Assembly: GCA_965248915.1 (NCBI GenBank)
Contig: OZ252216.1
Location: forward strand, 558,001 to 622,000
Length of the DNA: 64,000 bases
Direction of reading: 5' to 3'
DNA from: CBDFLA01 sp965248915
GTDB taxonomy: Bacteria > Pseudomonadota > Alphaproteobacteria > M2410
Shown here: in pieces, positions 53,910 to 63,194 of the stretch
Numbering within the stretch: position 1 is the stretch's first letter
Layout: every line of letters begins with the position of its first letter
The notes under the pieces: model-generated
Seen by the model: the letters and a program-made list of their open reading frames with translations, nothing else
Told to the model about the DNA's origin: nothing
Database searches by the model: none
Program-made: the position numbers and the translations under genes

Positions 53910-55736
53910 TCAATTGGTCTGATCTTGAAAATTCGGGCCGCTGGGCGGGACATAAGCCGGCCATTCGCCGGAGACCACGTGGTCGAGGGAAGGGGTCTCT
54001 TGACCAAGACGCGCTTGGTAGTTCCAGTAGTTCGTCAACACAGCTTCGATAAATCCACGTGTCTCGCGCGACGGAATGCTCTCAATGAAGAGGAGCGGAT
54101 CGTCTTGATAATCCATCCCCTTCTGCCATTTGCGAAGATTGCCTGGGCCACCATTGTAGGCGACCAAAAGTGCGAACAGATTATTTTCCAGACCGTAGTC
54201 GTTCATGAGTTCGCCAATGTATTTTTGACCCAACATGAGATTGAGAGCGGGATCGTACAAACGATCTTTGTTGCTGGAGCGAAGCGAGCGGTCCTTTGAG
54301 ACATGTACAGCAGTGCGCGGCATTAGTTGCATCAATCCGCGGGCGCCAGCACGGCTCGTCGCCTCAGCGTCAAACTTGCTCTCTTGCCGAACAAAGGCAT
54401 AGACCAACGCTTTGTCTAAGACGAAGCCGCCATTTGGCTGAAAGTCCGGAACCGGATAGAGCCCGGCCATAAGATCAGGTCGATCGGAATAGTTGGCAAT
54501 ATCGATCTGCACAGAGGGAAGGTCCCACTTCATGGCGAGCGCCATGAGGGAGGGATCATATTTTGAATCAGACTTACCGTGAGCGCGGCGCATTTCTTGT
54601 TCTGCCAGGGTGCGTTTGCCGACCTGAGCGAGTGCGACAGCGCGGGCAGCTCCTCTGAGTTTCAGGGCGCCTGTCACATCTTCTTGGCCAACTTGCGGGC
54701 CGTCGGACGCTTCAAGCAATTCCATGCCCAATTGACGCTTTGCCAACAGGCCATAAAAGTTTCCTTCTGCTTGGGCCGCAATATTCAGCATATCTCCGAC
54801 CTGCTCAGGTTCGCGTGTCACAAGATAGGAACGCGCCGCCCAATAGGCCCCGGCTGAACGGTTTTTACCGGAGATGAATTTTGCTTTCGCAACGTGATCG
54901 AAATGATCCGCAGAGGCTGACTTGTCCCCCATGCGCCACGTTGCCAGACCTGCCGTCCAATCTGCCAATGGGACTTTGGAGCGGTTGTTGGCAATCACTT
55001 CATTGGCAACGCGGAGTGCTTTGTGGTCGACATTTTCAAGATAGTACGAGTTCGCGATCCACTGCTTGATGCGATCCCGTTCGTGGCTCGTCAAATCTCG
55101 ACGTATACGAGATTCATTCACATAGTTAAGCGCTTGGGTCGGCCGTTCTCGTGCCAGCAGGGAGCGAACATGGCGTTCGATTTGCGAAACGCGTCTGCGC
55201 TTTGAAGAACTGCTTCGTTTTGGTGGTGTCGACTTCAGACCTGGATTGTCTTTCGTGGTGCGCCACCGTCGTTTTTCCGGACGCGCCGGGCGAGCGCCGC
55301 CGGGGCGGCGTTTCAATGCTAGCTTGTAAATGCGGCTAGCCTGGGGATGGTCCGCGTAACGCGCCATCCAGTCTTTGAGCTCTTTGTACTTCGAACGATA
55401 AGCGGTGGGATGCATGTAGCGTTGAAACAGCACGTGCCCCATCAACACGCGATCATCCAACATGCGAATGTGTCCGTCCGCAGTTTTCCATTGTCCCTTT
55501 TCTTGAACACGAAAAATTTCTTTGTAACGGGCAACATCTTCGGCGGAGAGCACGGCGCCAGGTTCGACCGATATCTTATGTATGGGGGGTGGTGAGGCTG
55601 GTTTCTGACGAGGGGCGACTTGAGCCGCTGCTGATCCTGCGGCAAATGAAGCCGCCAATACCGATGAAATGAAGAAAATGCGCAACCGTTTGGGTGTCAA
55701 ACCCAGGCGGATGGAGGCTGATCTTCTTGATCTCAC
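53910..55736 (-). CDS. Soluble lytic murein transglycosylase (SLT family)
   Basis: 608 residues from GTG 55736 (a Shine-Dalgarno AAGGGGAAAT lies just upstream). N-terminal signal sequence (about 18-38, ending SAAAQ), a long helical repeat superhelix (about 60-450) as in Slt70-type enzymes, and a C-terminal SLT domain with the catalytic glutamate in VRQESKFDAEATSRAGARG and the following GLMQLMPRTA. It cleaves the glycan strands of peptidoglycan with anhydro-muramyl products. The open frame is longer (to 55877), but that region has no signal peptide features. Confidence 0.9.
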   Translation of the reverse strand: MRSRRSASIRLGLTPKRLRIFFISSVLAASFAAGSAAAQVAPRQKPASPPPIHKISVEPGAVLSAEDVARYKEIFRVQEKGQWKTADGHIRMLDDRVLMGHVLFQRYMHPTAYRSKYKELKDWMARYADHPQASRIYKLALKRRPGGARPARPEKRRWRTTKDNPGLKSTPPKRSSSSKRRRVSQIERHVRSLLARERPTQALNYVNESRIRRDLTSHERDRIKQWIANSYYLENVDHKALRVANEVIANNRSKVPLADWTAGLATWRMGDKSASADHFDHVAKAKFISGKNRSAGAYWAARSYLVTREPEQVGDMLNIAAQAEGNFYGLLAKRQLGMELLEASDGPQVGQEDVTGALKLRGAARAVALAQVGKRTLAEQEMRRAHGKSDSKYDPSLMALAMKWDLPSVQIDIANYSDRPDLMAGLYPVPDFQPNGGFVLDKALVYAFVRQESKFDAEATSRAGARGLMQLMPRTAVHVSKDRSLRSSNKDRLYDPALNLMLGQKYIGELMNDYGLENNLFALLVAYNGGPGNLRKWQKGMDYQDDPLLFIESIPSRETRGFIEAVLTNYWNYQARLGQETPSLDHVVSGEWPAYVPPSGPNFQDQTN

Positions 55737-56007
55737 GCATTTCCCCTTTGGAATGCCAAATATTGGCGTGACCTGACAGCCTGCAAAATCCCACATCGAC
55801 CCTAATGTCGATTTAATAATGGGCCCAATTTGGTCGCTTCTCTGGTCGAATCTTGATGCAAAGCGCACGCCCCACATAATTGTTGGCCAGAGACTAATCG
55901 AATTCGCCTTGAAAAGACCAGACGATTCATTAGCCTGGTGGGTGTTTCGTGAGTGAATTCAAAGAATTAGAAAAGGTCCAAAAAGGGCCTGGTGAAAGGG
56001 AGACATT

Positions 56008-56883
56008 ATGGGGGAGGCAAACGCGGCGCTGATAGCGCCCCAAGACCTCGTGTTTAAGACGCCAGATGGGCTGAAGCTTGTCGCGCACGCCTATGGCTGT
56101 CCAGATGCACCGCCGGTTCTCTTTGCACATGGTGGCGGTCAAACTCGCCACGCCTGGGGCAAGGCGGCAGCAATCTTGGCAAAGAATGGAAGATATGCCG
56201 TCACCCTCGATCTGAGAGGCCACGGCGACAGCGATTGGTCGCCTCACGCACATTATGGGCTCGACCACTATGCCGGAGATTTGGTGGCCGTCGCCGAGGT
56301 CTTAGGGGGCAAGCCAGATGTTGTCGGGGCTTCACTCGGTGGTTTGTCAGCAATGGTCGTTGAAGGGATGGCCAGGCCAGGCACTTTCTCAAGCTTGACC
56401 TTGGTCGACATCACGCCGCGCATGGAGCAAGCCGGTGTCGATGAGATTCTGGGCTTTATGGCTGAGAAGATGGAATCAGGATTTGCATCTCTTGACGAAG
56501 CGGCAGACTTCATCGCCTCCTATTTGCCCCACCGTGAGCGTCCGAAAGACCTTTCCGGTCTCACAAAGAATCTCAGGTTGAATGATGACGGACGATATCG
56601 TTGGCATTGGGATCCGGCTTTTGTCACCCAGTCAACAACAGCGCGGCAAGTGAAGAAAGAGGATATGCTCGAGCAGATCGCCGCCAACGTGAAAATCCCA
56701 ACTCATCTCATTCGCGGTCGCATGAGCAACATCGTCAGCCAAGAGTCGGTCGATCACTTCATGGAGGTGATCCCGCACGCATCGTACACGGACATATCTG
56801 ACGCAGGCCATATGGTTGCCGGTGACAAAAACGACATATTCATATCCGCCGTTCTTGATTTCTTACAGAAAGCAAAATCATGA
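56008..56883 (+). CDS. Alpha/beta hydrolase coupled to xsc
   Basis: 291-residue alpha/beta hydrolase. HGGGQTRHAW (oxyanion region, about 41-50), LDLRGHGDSDW (about 68-78), nucleophile S109 in GASLGGL, and a C-terminal catalytic His in DAGHMVAGDK. It starts at ATG 56008 after AGGGAGACATT and shares the ATGA junction with xsc, so both are made from one message. No family-specific clue to the substrate; a link to sulfonate or acetyl-ester metabolism is only inferred from the neighbour. Confidence 0.85.
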   Translation: MGEANAALIAPQDLVFKTPDGLKLVAHAYGCPDAPPVLFAHGGGQTRHAWGKAAAILAKNGRYAVTLDLRGHGDSDWSPHAHYGLDHYAGDLVAVAEVLGGKPDVVGASLGGLSAMVVEGMARPGTFSSLTLVDITPRMEQAGVDEILGFMAEKMESGFASLDEAADFIASYLPHRERPKDLSGLTKNLRLNDDGRYRWHWDPAFVTQSTTARQVKKEDMLEQIAANVKIPTHLIRGRMSNIVSQESVDHFMEVIPHASYTDISDAGHMVAGDKNDIFISAVLDFLQKAKS

Positions 56884-58592
56884 CCAGAATGACACCCAGC
56901 GAAGCCTTTGTTGAAACACTTGTCGCTCAAGGTGTGACCCATGTGTTTGGAATTGTCGGGTCGGCCTACATGGACGCCCTCGATATCTTCGAGCCAGCCG
57001 GTATCAAGTTCATATCCGTTGCCCATGAACAAGGCGCGGCCCACATGGCCGATGGATATTCGCGTGTTTCCGGTCGCCACGGCGTTTGCATTGCCCAGAA
57101 TGGCCCAGGTGTCACAAACTTTGTGACCGGCATCGCGGCCGCCTATTGGGCCCATTCACCGGTCGTCTGCATTACGCCCGAAACTGGCTCCAACTCGATG
57201 GGTCTTGGAGGTTTTCAAGAAACCGATCAAATGCCGATCTTTTCAAAGATCACCAAGTATCAAGCCGATGTACGTCGCCAAGACCGTTTGGCTGAAATGA
57301 CAGGCCGCGCATTTGATCTCGCACTGGCGGAAAGAGGACCGGTTCAAATCAACATTCCCCGCGACCTTTTCTATGGCGACATTGATGTGGATATCCCGAC
57401 CCCTCAGCGCGTCGAGCGATCCGCAGGTGGGCCGGAGAGCTTGGACGCGGCAGCTGAAGCACTGTCGCAAGCGAAGTTCCCGGTGATCCTCGCTGGTGGC
57501 GGAATTGTCATGGGCGGCGGGCAGTCAGAATGCATCGCGCTCGCTGAGCATTTGCAAGCCCCTGTTTGCACCACCTATCTGCACAACGATGCGTTTCCGG
57601 CGAGCCACCCGTTAGCTTGCGGACCGCTTGGATATCAAGGATCAAAAGCCGCCATGAAACTCATTGCCCAGGCCGATGTTGTTTTGGCATTAGGCACGCG
57701 CCTCGGGCCATTTGGTACATTGCCTCAACACGATCTCGATTACTGGCCGAACGATGCAAGGATTGTCCAGGTTGATGTCAATCACCGGGTGCTTGGTTTG
57801 GTAAAGAAGATTGATGTCGGTGTACAAGGCGATGCCAAACTCGCGGCTTCTGTAATTCTCTCTCGTTTGCAAGAGAAACAATGCGCCGCACATTCAAACC
57901 AGGACGAACGAGTGCGGGAGATTGAAGCCCAAAAGAATGCTTGGGAGGCTGAACTCAACGAATGGGGTCAAGAAAACGGAACACCCATTGCGCCGCGCCG
58001 GGCTCTGAGGGAGCTCGAAAAGGCTATGCCGAAGAATGCCATGGTCACCACTGACATTGGTAACATCTGCTCCATTTCAAATTCCTACTTGCGATTTGAT
58101 CAACCCAACAGTTTTTTCGCTGCCATGAGTTTTGGGAACTGTGGGTATGCATTCCCAACTGCCGCTGGAGCCAAGGTCGCCGCTCCGGACAGGCCCGCCG
58201 TTGCATATGTCGGCGATGGAGCATGGGGTATCTCCTTCAATGAGATGCTGACATGTGCGCGCGAAAACATTCCGGTCACGGTCGTGGTTTTCAACAATGG
58301 TCAATGGGGCGCAGAGAAGAAGAACCAAATCGACTTTTATGATGATCGTTTCGTGGGCACGAACCTGACCAACCCAAGTTGGGCCGAAATCGCCAAAACA
58401 TTTGGCGGGCAAGGTGTTCGTGTCTCTCATCCAAGTGAAGTCGGTGATGCCCTCAAGCAAGCGACATCATTTGACAAATTCACTGTTCTTGAAGTGATGA
58501 CAACCGAAGAGCTTGGTGATCCGTTCCGCCGAGATGCCTTGATGAAGCCGAAACGAATGTTGCCGAAGTACAAAGATTACTCGGTCGATTGA
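56880..58592 (+). CDS. xsc: Sulfoacetaldehyde acetyltransferase (TPP enzyme)
   Basis: Converts sulfoacetaldehyde and phosphate to acetyl phosphate and sulfite in taurine, isethionate or dihydroxypropanesulfonate breakdown. 570 residues in the TPP-dependent acetolactate-synthase fold: GIVGSAYMDAL near the N-terminus, catalytic Glu in AHEQGAAHMADGYSR, TPP motif GDGAWGISF ... FNNGQWG, and the Xsc-type C-terminus with WGAEKKNQIDFYDDRF and ELGDPFRRDAL. The C-terminal pattern separates Xsc from acetolactate synthases. No pta or sulfite exporter lies nearby, unlike many xsc operons. Confidence 0.9.
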   Translation: MTRMTPSEAFVETLVAQGVTHVFGIVGSAYMDALDIFEPAGIKFISVAHEQGAAHMADGYSRVSGRHGVCIAQNGPGVTNFVTGIAAAYWAHSPVVCITPETGSNSMGLGGFQETDQMPIFSKITKYQADVRRQDRLAEMTGRAFDLALAERGPVQINIPRDLFYGDIDVDIPTPQRVERSAGGPESLDAAAEALSQAKFPVILAGGGIVMGGGQSECIALAEHLQAPVCTTYLHNDAFPASHPLACGPLGYQGSKAAMKLIAQADVVLALGTRLGPFGTLPQHDLDYWPNDARIVQVDVNHRVLGLVKKIDVGVQGDAKLAASVILSRLQEKQCAAHSNQDERVREIEAQKNAWEAELNEWGQENGTPIAPRRALRELEKAMPKNAMVTTDIGNICSISNSYLRFDQPNSFFAAMSFGNCGYAFPTAAGAKVAAPDRPAVAYVGDGAWGISFNEMLTCARENIPVTVVVFNNGQWGAEKKNQIDFYDDRFVGTNLTNPSWAEIAKTFGGQGVRVSHPSEVGDALKQATSFDKFTVLEVMTTEELGDPFRRDALMKPKRMLPKYKDYSVD

Positions 58593-58627
58593 TTTTTTAA
58601 CCCGGGCGAAGGCGTGGGGTAGGTGGA

Positions 58628-59488
58628 TCACCTCGTCGCGCTGGCCTGTAGTTTCTTTTCAAGCAATTGCAAGTCTGCCCAAGCGTATCTTTTCTGCGCT
58701 GGTTGCCGAAGCAAATAGGCGGGATGGAACATTGGCAGGGTCGGTATGTCACATGTCGTCGTTTTGTAGGCGCCCCATTTTCCCCTCAGTTTCATGATGC
58801 CAACCGTCGTGTCGAGCAACTGTTTAGCGGAAACCCCGCCAAGAGCGACAATAATTTTGGGTGATACCAATTCTATGTGCCGCTCTAGAAAAGGTAAGCA
58901 CAAAGCGATTTCTTCAGGGCTTGGATTACGGTTGCCTGGTGGTCGCCATGGCAAAATATTCGTAATGTAAACGGCTTTTGACGGATCCTCGGCCCGACGG
59001 TCTCGCTCAATGGCAGCAAACATGCGATCGAGGAATTGACCGCTCCTCCCAACGAACGGCAAGCCCTGACGATCTTCATCCCGCCCTGGTGCTTCGCCGA
59101 TCAGCATGAGACCGGCCTTCGGATTACCATCTGCAACAACGGTACTGTGCGCGGTTTGTTTCAGCCCGCATCCCTCAAAAGTTTCAATAGCCGATTTGAG
59201 TTCTGACAGCGTATTTGCCGTCCGGGCCAGGTGACGTGCCGAGACCAGGGCCTCTTCATGGCGCGGCAGAGCCTGAATCGACGACAGGCCAGCTGACGAA
59301 GGTGCTGTTGTTGTGGGTTCGGCGACATTGGCATCAGATTTGCGATGCACCTGAGCCAGCTCTGCTTCTGCAAACCGGTCAACCGGCTCTTCGCCAATAG
59401 CCTCATCGGCGCCGTTTTCCACATGCCATCGAAGCAGTGCTAGCGCTTCAAGGCCTTCAACCGCCATATCCATATCCGACTGCGTCAA
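58628..59488 (-). CDS. Uracil-DNA glycosylase, family 4-like, with incomplete cluster cysteines
   Basis: 286-residue UDG-superfamily protein. A family-4 layout is seen: GEAPGRDEDRQGLPFVGRSGQ (active site motif A), NILPWRPPGNRNPSPEE, IIVALGGVSA and the HPAYLLRQ motif near the C-terminus. An N-terminal extension of about 105 residues precedes the core. Of the four iron-sulfur cysteines in family-4 enzymes, the second (in FEGCGL) and fourth (in EIALCLPF) are present, but the first is F and the third is W (LPWRPP). A TTG start is used; in-frame ATGs at 59473 and 59467 are alternatives. Confidence 0.86.
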   Translation of the reverse strand: MTQSDMDMAVEGLEALALLRWHVENGADEAIGEEPVDRFAEAELAQVHRKSDANVAEPTTTAPSSAGLSSIQALPRHEEALVSARHLARTANTLSELKSAIETFEGCGLKQTAHSTVVADGNPKAGLMLIGEAPGRDEDRQGLPFVGRSGQFLDRMFAAIERDRRAEDPSKAVYITNILPWRPPGNRNPSPEEIALCLPFLERHIELVSPKIIVALGGVSAKQLLDTTVGIMKLRGKWGAYKTTTCDIPTLPMFHPAYLLRQPAQKRYAWADLQLLEKKLQASATR

Positions 59489-59706
59489 TTGGTCTGCCTC
59501 GGCATCCTTAGACTATTGATATTCTTGTACAAGTTGGCTTTCAATCTACCATTGACCCGGTGGCGTGAACGCCCCATAAATTTGGACCAGCGACCTGATT
59601 TTCACTTGTCGAGGCACTGTATCCCATAGCGCTGCAAGTGCAATAAGAATGACCTCAGACTGCGAAGCAGACCTTGCGGTGCGGAAACGAGGCGATAGGA
59701 GGACAT

Positions 59707-61380
59707 ATGTCCGACGCGACCGAGCGTGAATTCATGGAATACGACGTTGTAATTGTTGGGGCGGGCCCTGCCGGACTTTCGGCCGCGATCAGACTAAAAG
59801 AGGTCGCGCAGGAATCTGGAAAAGAGATTTCTGTTTGCGTTTTGGAAAAGGGATCCGAGGTTGGCGCACACATTCTGTCGGGTGCGGTCATTGACCCTAT
59901 CGCTTTCAATGAAATGATACCAGATTGGAAAGAGAGGGGGGCACCGCTCGAAACCGCTGTGTCGGAAGATCATTTCTACTACCTAACTAAATCTGGTGGA
60001 ATTCGCGTTCCGAATTTCTTCATGCCGCCTTTGATGAGCAATCATGGCAATTACATTGCAAGCCTGGGCAATGTTTGCCGGTGGTTGGCTGAGCAAGCCG
60101 AGGGACTAGGAGTAGAAATCTATCCTGGCTTTGCCGCATCCGAAGTTGTCTACAATGATGATGGCTCAGTCAAAGGTGTCGCCACTGGCGATTTTGGCTT
60201 AAGCCGCGAAGGCGAAAAGAAAGATGGCTACACGCCGGGCATGGAATTGCATGGCAAGTACACGTTGATCGCAGAAGGCGTTCGCGGTTCTCTTGCGAAA
60301 CAATTGATCTCAAAGTTCGAATTGGACAAAGACAGCGAGCCCCAAAAGTTTGGTGTCGGTATGAAAGAACTCTGGGAAGTCTCGCCTGAAAAACACAAAC
60401 CTGGCCTCGTTGTTCACACGATGGGCTGGCCGCTCAAAGACAGTGTCGGCGGTGGGTCCTTCATCTATCACTTCGGCGAAAACCTGGTTGCAGCCGGGTT
60501 TGTCGTACACTTGAACTATGACAATCCTTATCTGTCTCCATTCGATGAATTTCAAAGGTTGAAACAACACAAGAAAGTGCGGGACACTTTTGTTGGCAGC
60601 AAACGCATTTCTTATGGTGCGCGCGCAATAACGGAAGGAGGTTACCAATCGATCCCAAAACTCACCTTCCCAGGCGGTGCGCTCATTGGCTGTTCAGCTG
60701 GATTTGTAAATGTGCCGCGCATCAAAGGCAGCCACAACGCCATGGAAACCGGCATGATGGCGGCGGAAGAGATTGCCAAGGCACTTGGAGAGGGGCGTTC
60801 ACACGACGAAGTCCAAGCCTACGCCGACCGCATTCAACACGGATACGTTCACAAAGACCTTCACCACGTGAGAAACGTGAAGCCACTCTGGTCACGTTTT
60901 GGAACTGTAGTGGGAGTGATGCTTGGCGGGTTCGACATGTGGGTGAACACGCTCTTTGGTGGCTTTTCGATTTTTGGCACGTTGAAGCACAAAAAGGCTG
61001 ACTTTCAAACTCTCAAATCTGCAAGTGAATGCGAACCTATTGAGTATCCAAAGCCAGATGGTGAGGTGAGTTTCGACAAGCTTTCCTCTGTCTTCCTATC
61101 AAACACCAATCATGAAGAAGATCAGCCTATACACCTCAACTTGAAAGACCCAAATATTCCGCTCGATGTGAATTTGCCAAAATGGGCTGAGCCTGCTCAG
61201 AGGTTTTGCCCCGCGGGTGTCTATGAGATCTTGACTGACGATGATGGATCGAACCCGAGATTTCAAATCAATGCCCAGAACTGTGTTCATTGCAAGACAT
61301 GCGACATCAAAGACCCGAGCCAAAACATCAATTGGGTTGTTCCAGAAGGTGGCGGGGGGCCAAACTATCCCAACATGTGA
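59707..61380 (+). CDS. Electron transfer flavoprotein-ubiquinone oxidoreductase
   Basis: Passes electrons from ETF to ubiquinone in the inner membrane during fatty-acid and amino-acid oxidation. 557 residues: FAD-binding VVIVGAGPAGLSAAIRL (about 14-30), GGYQSIPKLTFPGG, and a C-terminal ferredoxin-like region with CPAGVYE and CVHCKTCDIKDPSQNI supplying the [4Fe-4S] cysteines. ATG 59707 follows AGGAGG at ideal spacing; the open frame begins at 59674. Divergent from UDG (218 bp). Precedes the TPR gene and ispE. Confidence 0.96.
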   Translation: MSDATEREFMEYDVVIVGAGPAGLSAAIRLKEVAQESGKEISVCVLEKGSEVGAHILSGAVIDPIAFNEMIPDWKERGAPLETAVSEDHFYYLTKSGGIRVPNFFMPPLMSNHGNYIASLGNVCRWLAEQAEGLGVEIYPGFAASEVVYNDDGSVKGVATGDFGLSREGEKKDGYTPGMELHGKYTLIAEGVRGSLAKQLISKFELDKDSEPQKFGVGMKELWEVSPEKHKPGLVVHTMGWPLKDSVGGGSFIYHFGENLVAAGFVVHLNYDNPYLSPFDEFQRLKQHKKVRDTFVGSKRISYGARAITEGGYQSIPKLTFPGGALIGCSAGFVNVPRIKGSHNAMETGMMAAEEIAKALGEGRSHDEVQAYADRIQHGYVHKDLHHVRNVKPLWSRFGTVVGVMLGGFDMWVNTLFGGFSIFGTLKHKKADFQTLKSASECEPIEYPKPDGEVSFDKLSSVFLSNTNHEEDQPIHLNLKDPNIPLDVNLPKWAEPAQRFCPAGVYEILTDDDGSNPRFQINAQNCVHCKTCDIKDPSQNINWVVPEGGGGPNYPNM

Positions 61381-61468
61381 ACTTGTCTCCATTTGGCAAA
61401 CCTGTTTGCGCGACATCACAAGTAGAATATGTTCTAATATGAGTATGCCGAAAGCGCAGGTTGTAAAA

Positions 61469-63193
61469 ATGAGACGACTCTCTACAGTCATTGCATTCGC
61501 AATGGGACTAAGCGCTTGCGCGACTGACGGTTTTCGAGGGGACTATGTTGGCCTTCTCGAAAAGAAGTCCGGCTCTGGCCATGAGGTGTCGACATTCTAC
61601 GGCACCTATTTGGCGGCGAGACATGCCGTTTCAAATCGCGATAACAAAGCCGCCGCCGCCTACTATCGGCAAGTGTTGCAATCCGATCCAGAAAATCAAT
61701 TGGTTCTTGAACGCGCATTCTTGTTGGGTGTCACATCAGGCAACTTGTATGATGCAAAGCCGCTTGCCGAGAAAATTGTTGCGGTACGCCCTAGCAACCG
61801 TATTGCCCGAATGGCTTTGGCCATAGAAGACATACGCAGAGGAAATCATGCTGATGCCAGATCGCACATGAACCAGACAGCGAAGGGACTATACAATGGT
61901 CTGGCCATCGATCTGATTACCGCTTGGAGTTTTGCCGGTGAAGGCAATTTCGAGGAAGCGGAACAGGCAATGGAAAAATCGAGCGGTATCACGCTTGATC
62001 CCGTCGTCAAATCACTTCACTTAGGGCTGATTTACCAGGTAGAACGAAATCCAGAAAAAGCAGAGGAACATTTCCTTCGTTCCGTCGAAGCGAGCGGGAA
62101 CACCAATCCACGTGTCACTGATGCCTATGGTCGGTTTCTTGAGCGTCAAGGTCGTTGGGGGGAAGCAATCGAGCTTTACAACGAACTTTTGGTGATGGTC
62201 CCACAACACCCTGTCATTGAAGCATCCATCACGCGAGCGAAAAAGAAGAAGCGACCGGAAATGTTGGTTTCAAACGTAGCTGAAGGAACGGCTGAAGCGG
62301 TGTATAGTGTCGCTTCTATGTTGACGCTTGAGCACACGATTGATCTCGCCGTAATCTACTTGCAGATGGGTCGACATTTGCGCGCCGACTTCCATCAGGC
62401 AGACATGTTGGTAGGTGAGTTGTTCCAACAGCGCGGCCAGTTGGAGGATGCGGTCCTAGCATTCGCAGAGATTCCAAAGACCAATGCTTTGGGCCCTGGT
62501 GCTGGGGTCTTGATCGCTATGAACTTTGATCGTCTCGGTCGGCCAGATGATGCTGTGCGGGTGCTCAACAATCTTATTCGCAAAAATCCAGAGAACCTCA
62601 ATCTCCTTATCGCGCTTGGCGAGTTGTTGAGGTCGCATGAGTCCTACCCGGAAGCCATTGCCGTGTTTGACCAAGCGTTCAAAGTTTTGGGAGACGGTCA
62701 ACAGAATTGGTTCTTGTACTACGCACGCGGCGCAGCCTTAGAACGGGCAGGGCGTTGGCCGGAGAGTGAAAACGATCTGTTGAGAGCTTTGGATTTGGCA
62801 CCAGAGCAACCGTTGGTTCTAAACTATCTTGGGTACAGCTGGGTCGAGCGCGGGTACCGCGTTGACGATGCTCTCGCGCTGGTGGAGAAGGCCGTCAATT
62901 TGGCCCCCGATAATGGCTTCATCGTCGACAGTCTAGGGTGGGCTCACTTCCGCCTCGGTAATATCGAGCGTGCAGTTCAATATCTTGAGAGGGCTGTCGA
63001 ATTGGAGCCCGTTGACCCGATGCTTCACGATCATCTGGGCGATGCCTATTGGGCGTCAGGTCGTGACATAGAAGCCGAGTTTGAATGGCGCCACGCATTA
63101 GACCTAAATCCAAGTAAGGAAGACGTCGCCACAATCGAAAAGAAATTGAATGACCGCGTTCAAAACACAGTCTCAAATGGAACAGAACAATAA
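61469..63193 (+). CDS. TPR-repeat lipoprotein
   Basis: 574 residues, almost entirely tetratricopeptide repeats (helix pairs with A..Y.. and E.A...Y/L patterns) from about residue 45 to 555. The N-terminus MRRLSTVIAFAMGLSAC has a lipobox with the modified Cys at 17, so it is an envelope lipoprotein. In-frame ATGs at 61439 and 61445 are less likely because they add residues before the positive signal start. Its partners are unknown; the ETF-QO-TPR-ispE order is conserved in alphaproteobacteria. The stop lies one base before the ispE start. Confidence 0.85.
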   Translation: MRRLSTVIAFAMGLSACATDGFRGDYVGLLEKKSGSGHEVSTFYGTYLAARHAVSNRDNKAAAAYYRQVLQSDPENQLVLERAFLLGVTSGNLYDAKPLAEKIVAVRPSNRIARMALAIEDIRRGNHADARSHMNQTAKGLYNGLAIDLITAWSFAGEGNFEEAEQAMEKSSGITLDPVVKSLHLGLIYQVERNPEKAEEHFLRSVEASGNTNPRVTDAYGRFLERQGRWGEAIELYNELLVMVPQHPVIEASITRAKKKKRPEMLVSNVAEGTAEAVYSVASMLTLEHTIDLAVIYLQMGRHLRADFHQADMLVGELFQQRGQLEDAVLAFAEIPKTNALGPGAGVLIAMNFDRLGRPDDAVRVLNNLIRKNPENLNLLIALGELLRSHESYPEAIAVFDQAFKVLGDGQQNWFLYYARGAALERAGRWPESENDLLRALDLAPEQPLVLNYLGYSWVERGYRVDDALALVEKAVNLAPDNGFIVDSLGWAHFRLGNIERAVQYLERAVELEPVDPMLHDHLGDAYWASGRDIEAEFEWRHALDLNPSKEDVATIEKKLNDRVQNTVSNGTEQ

Positions 63194-63194
63194 G

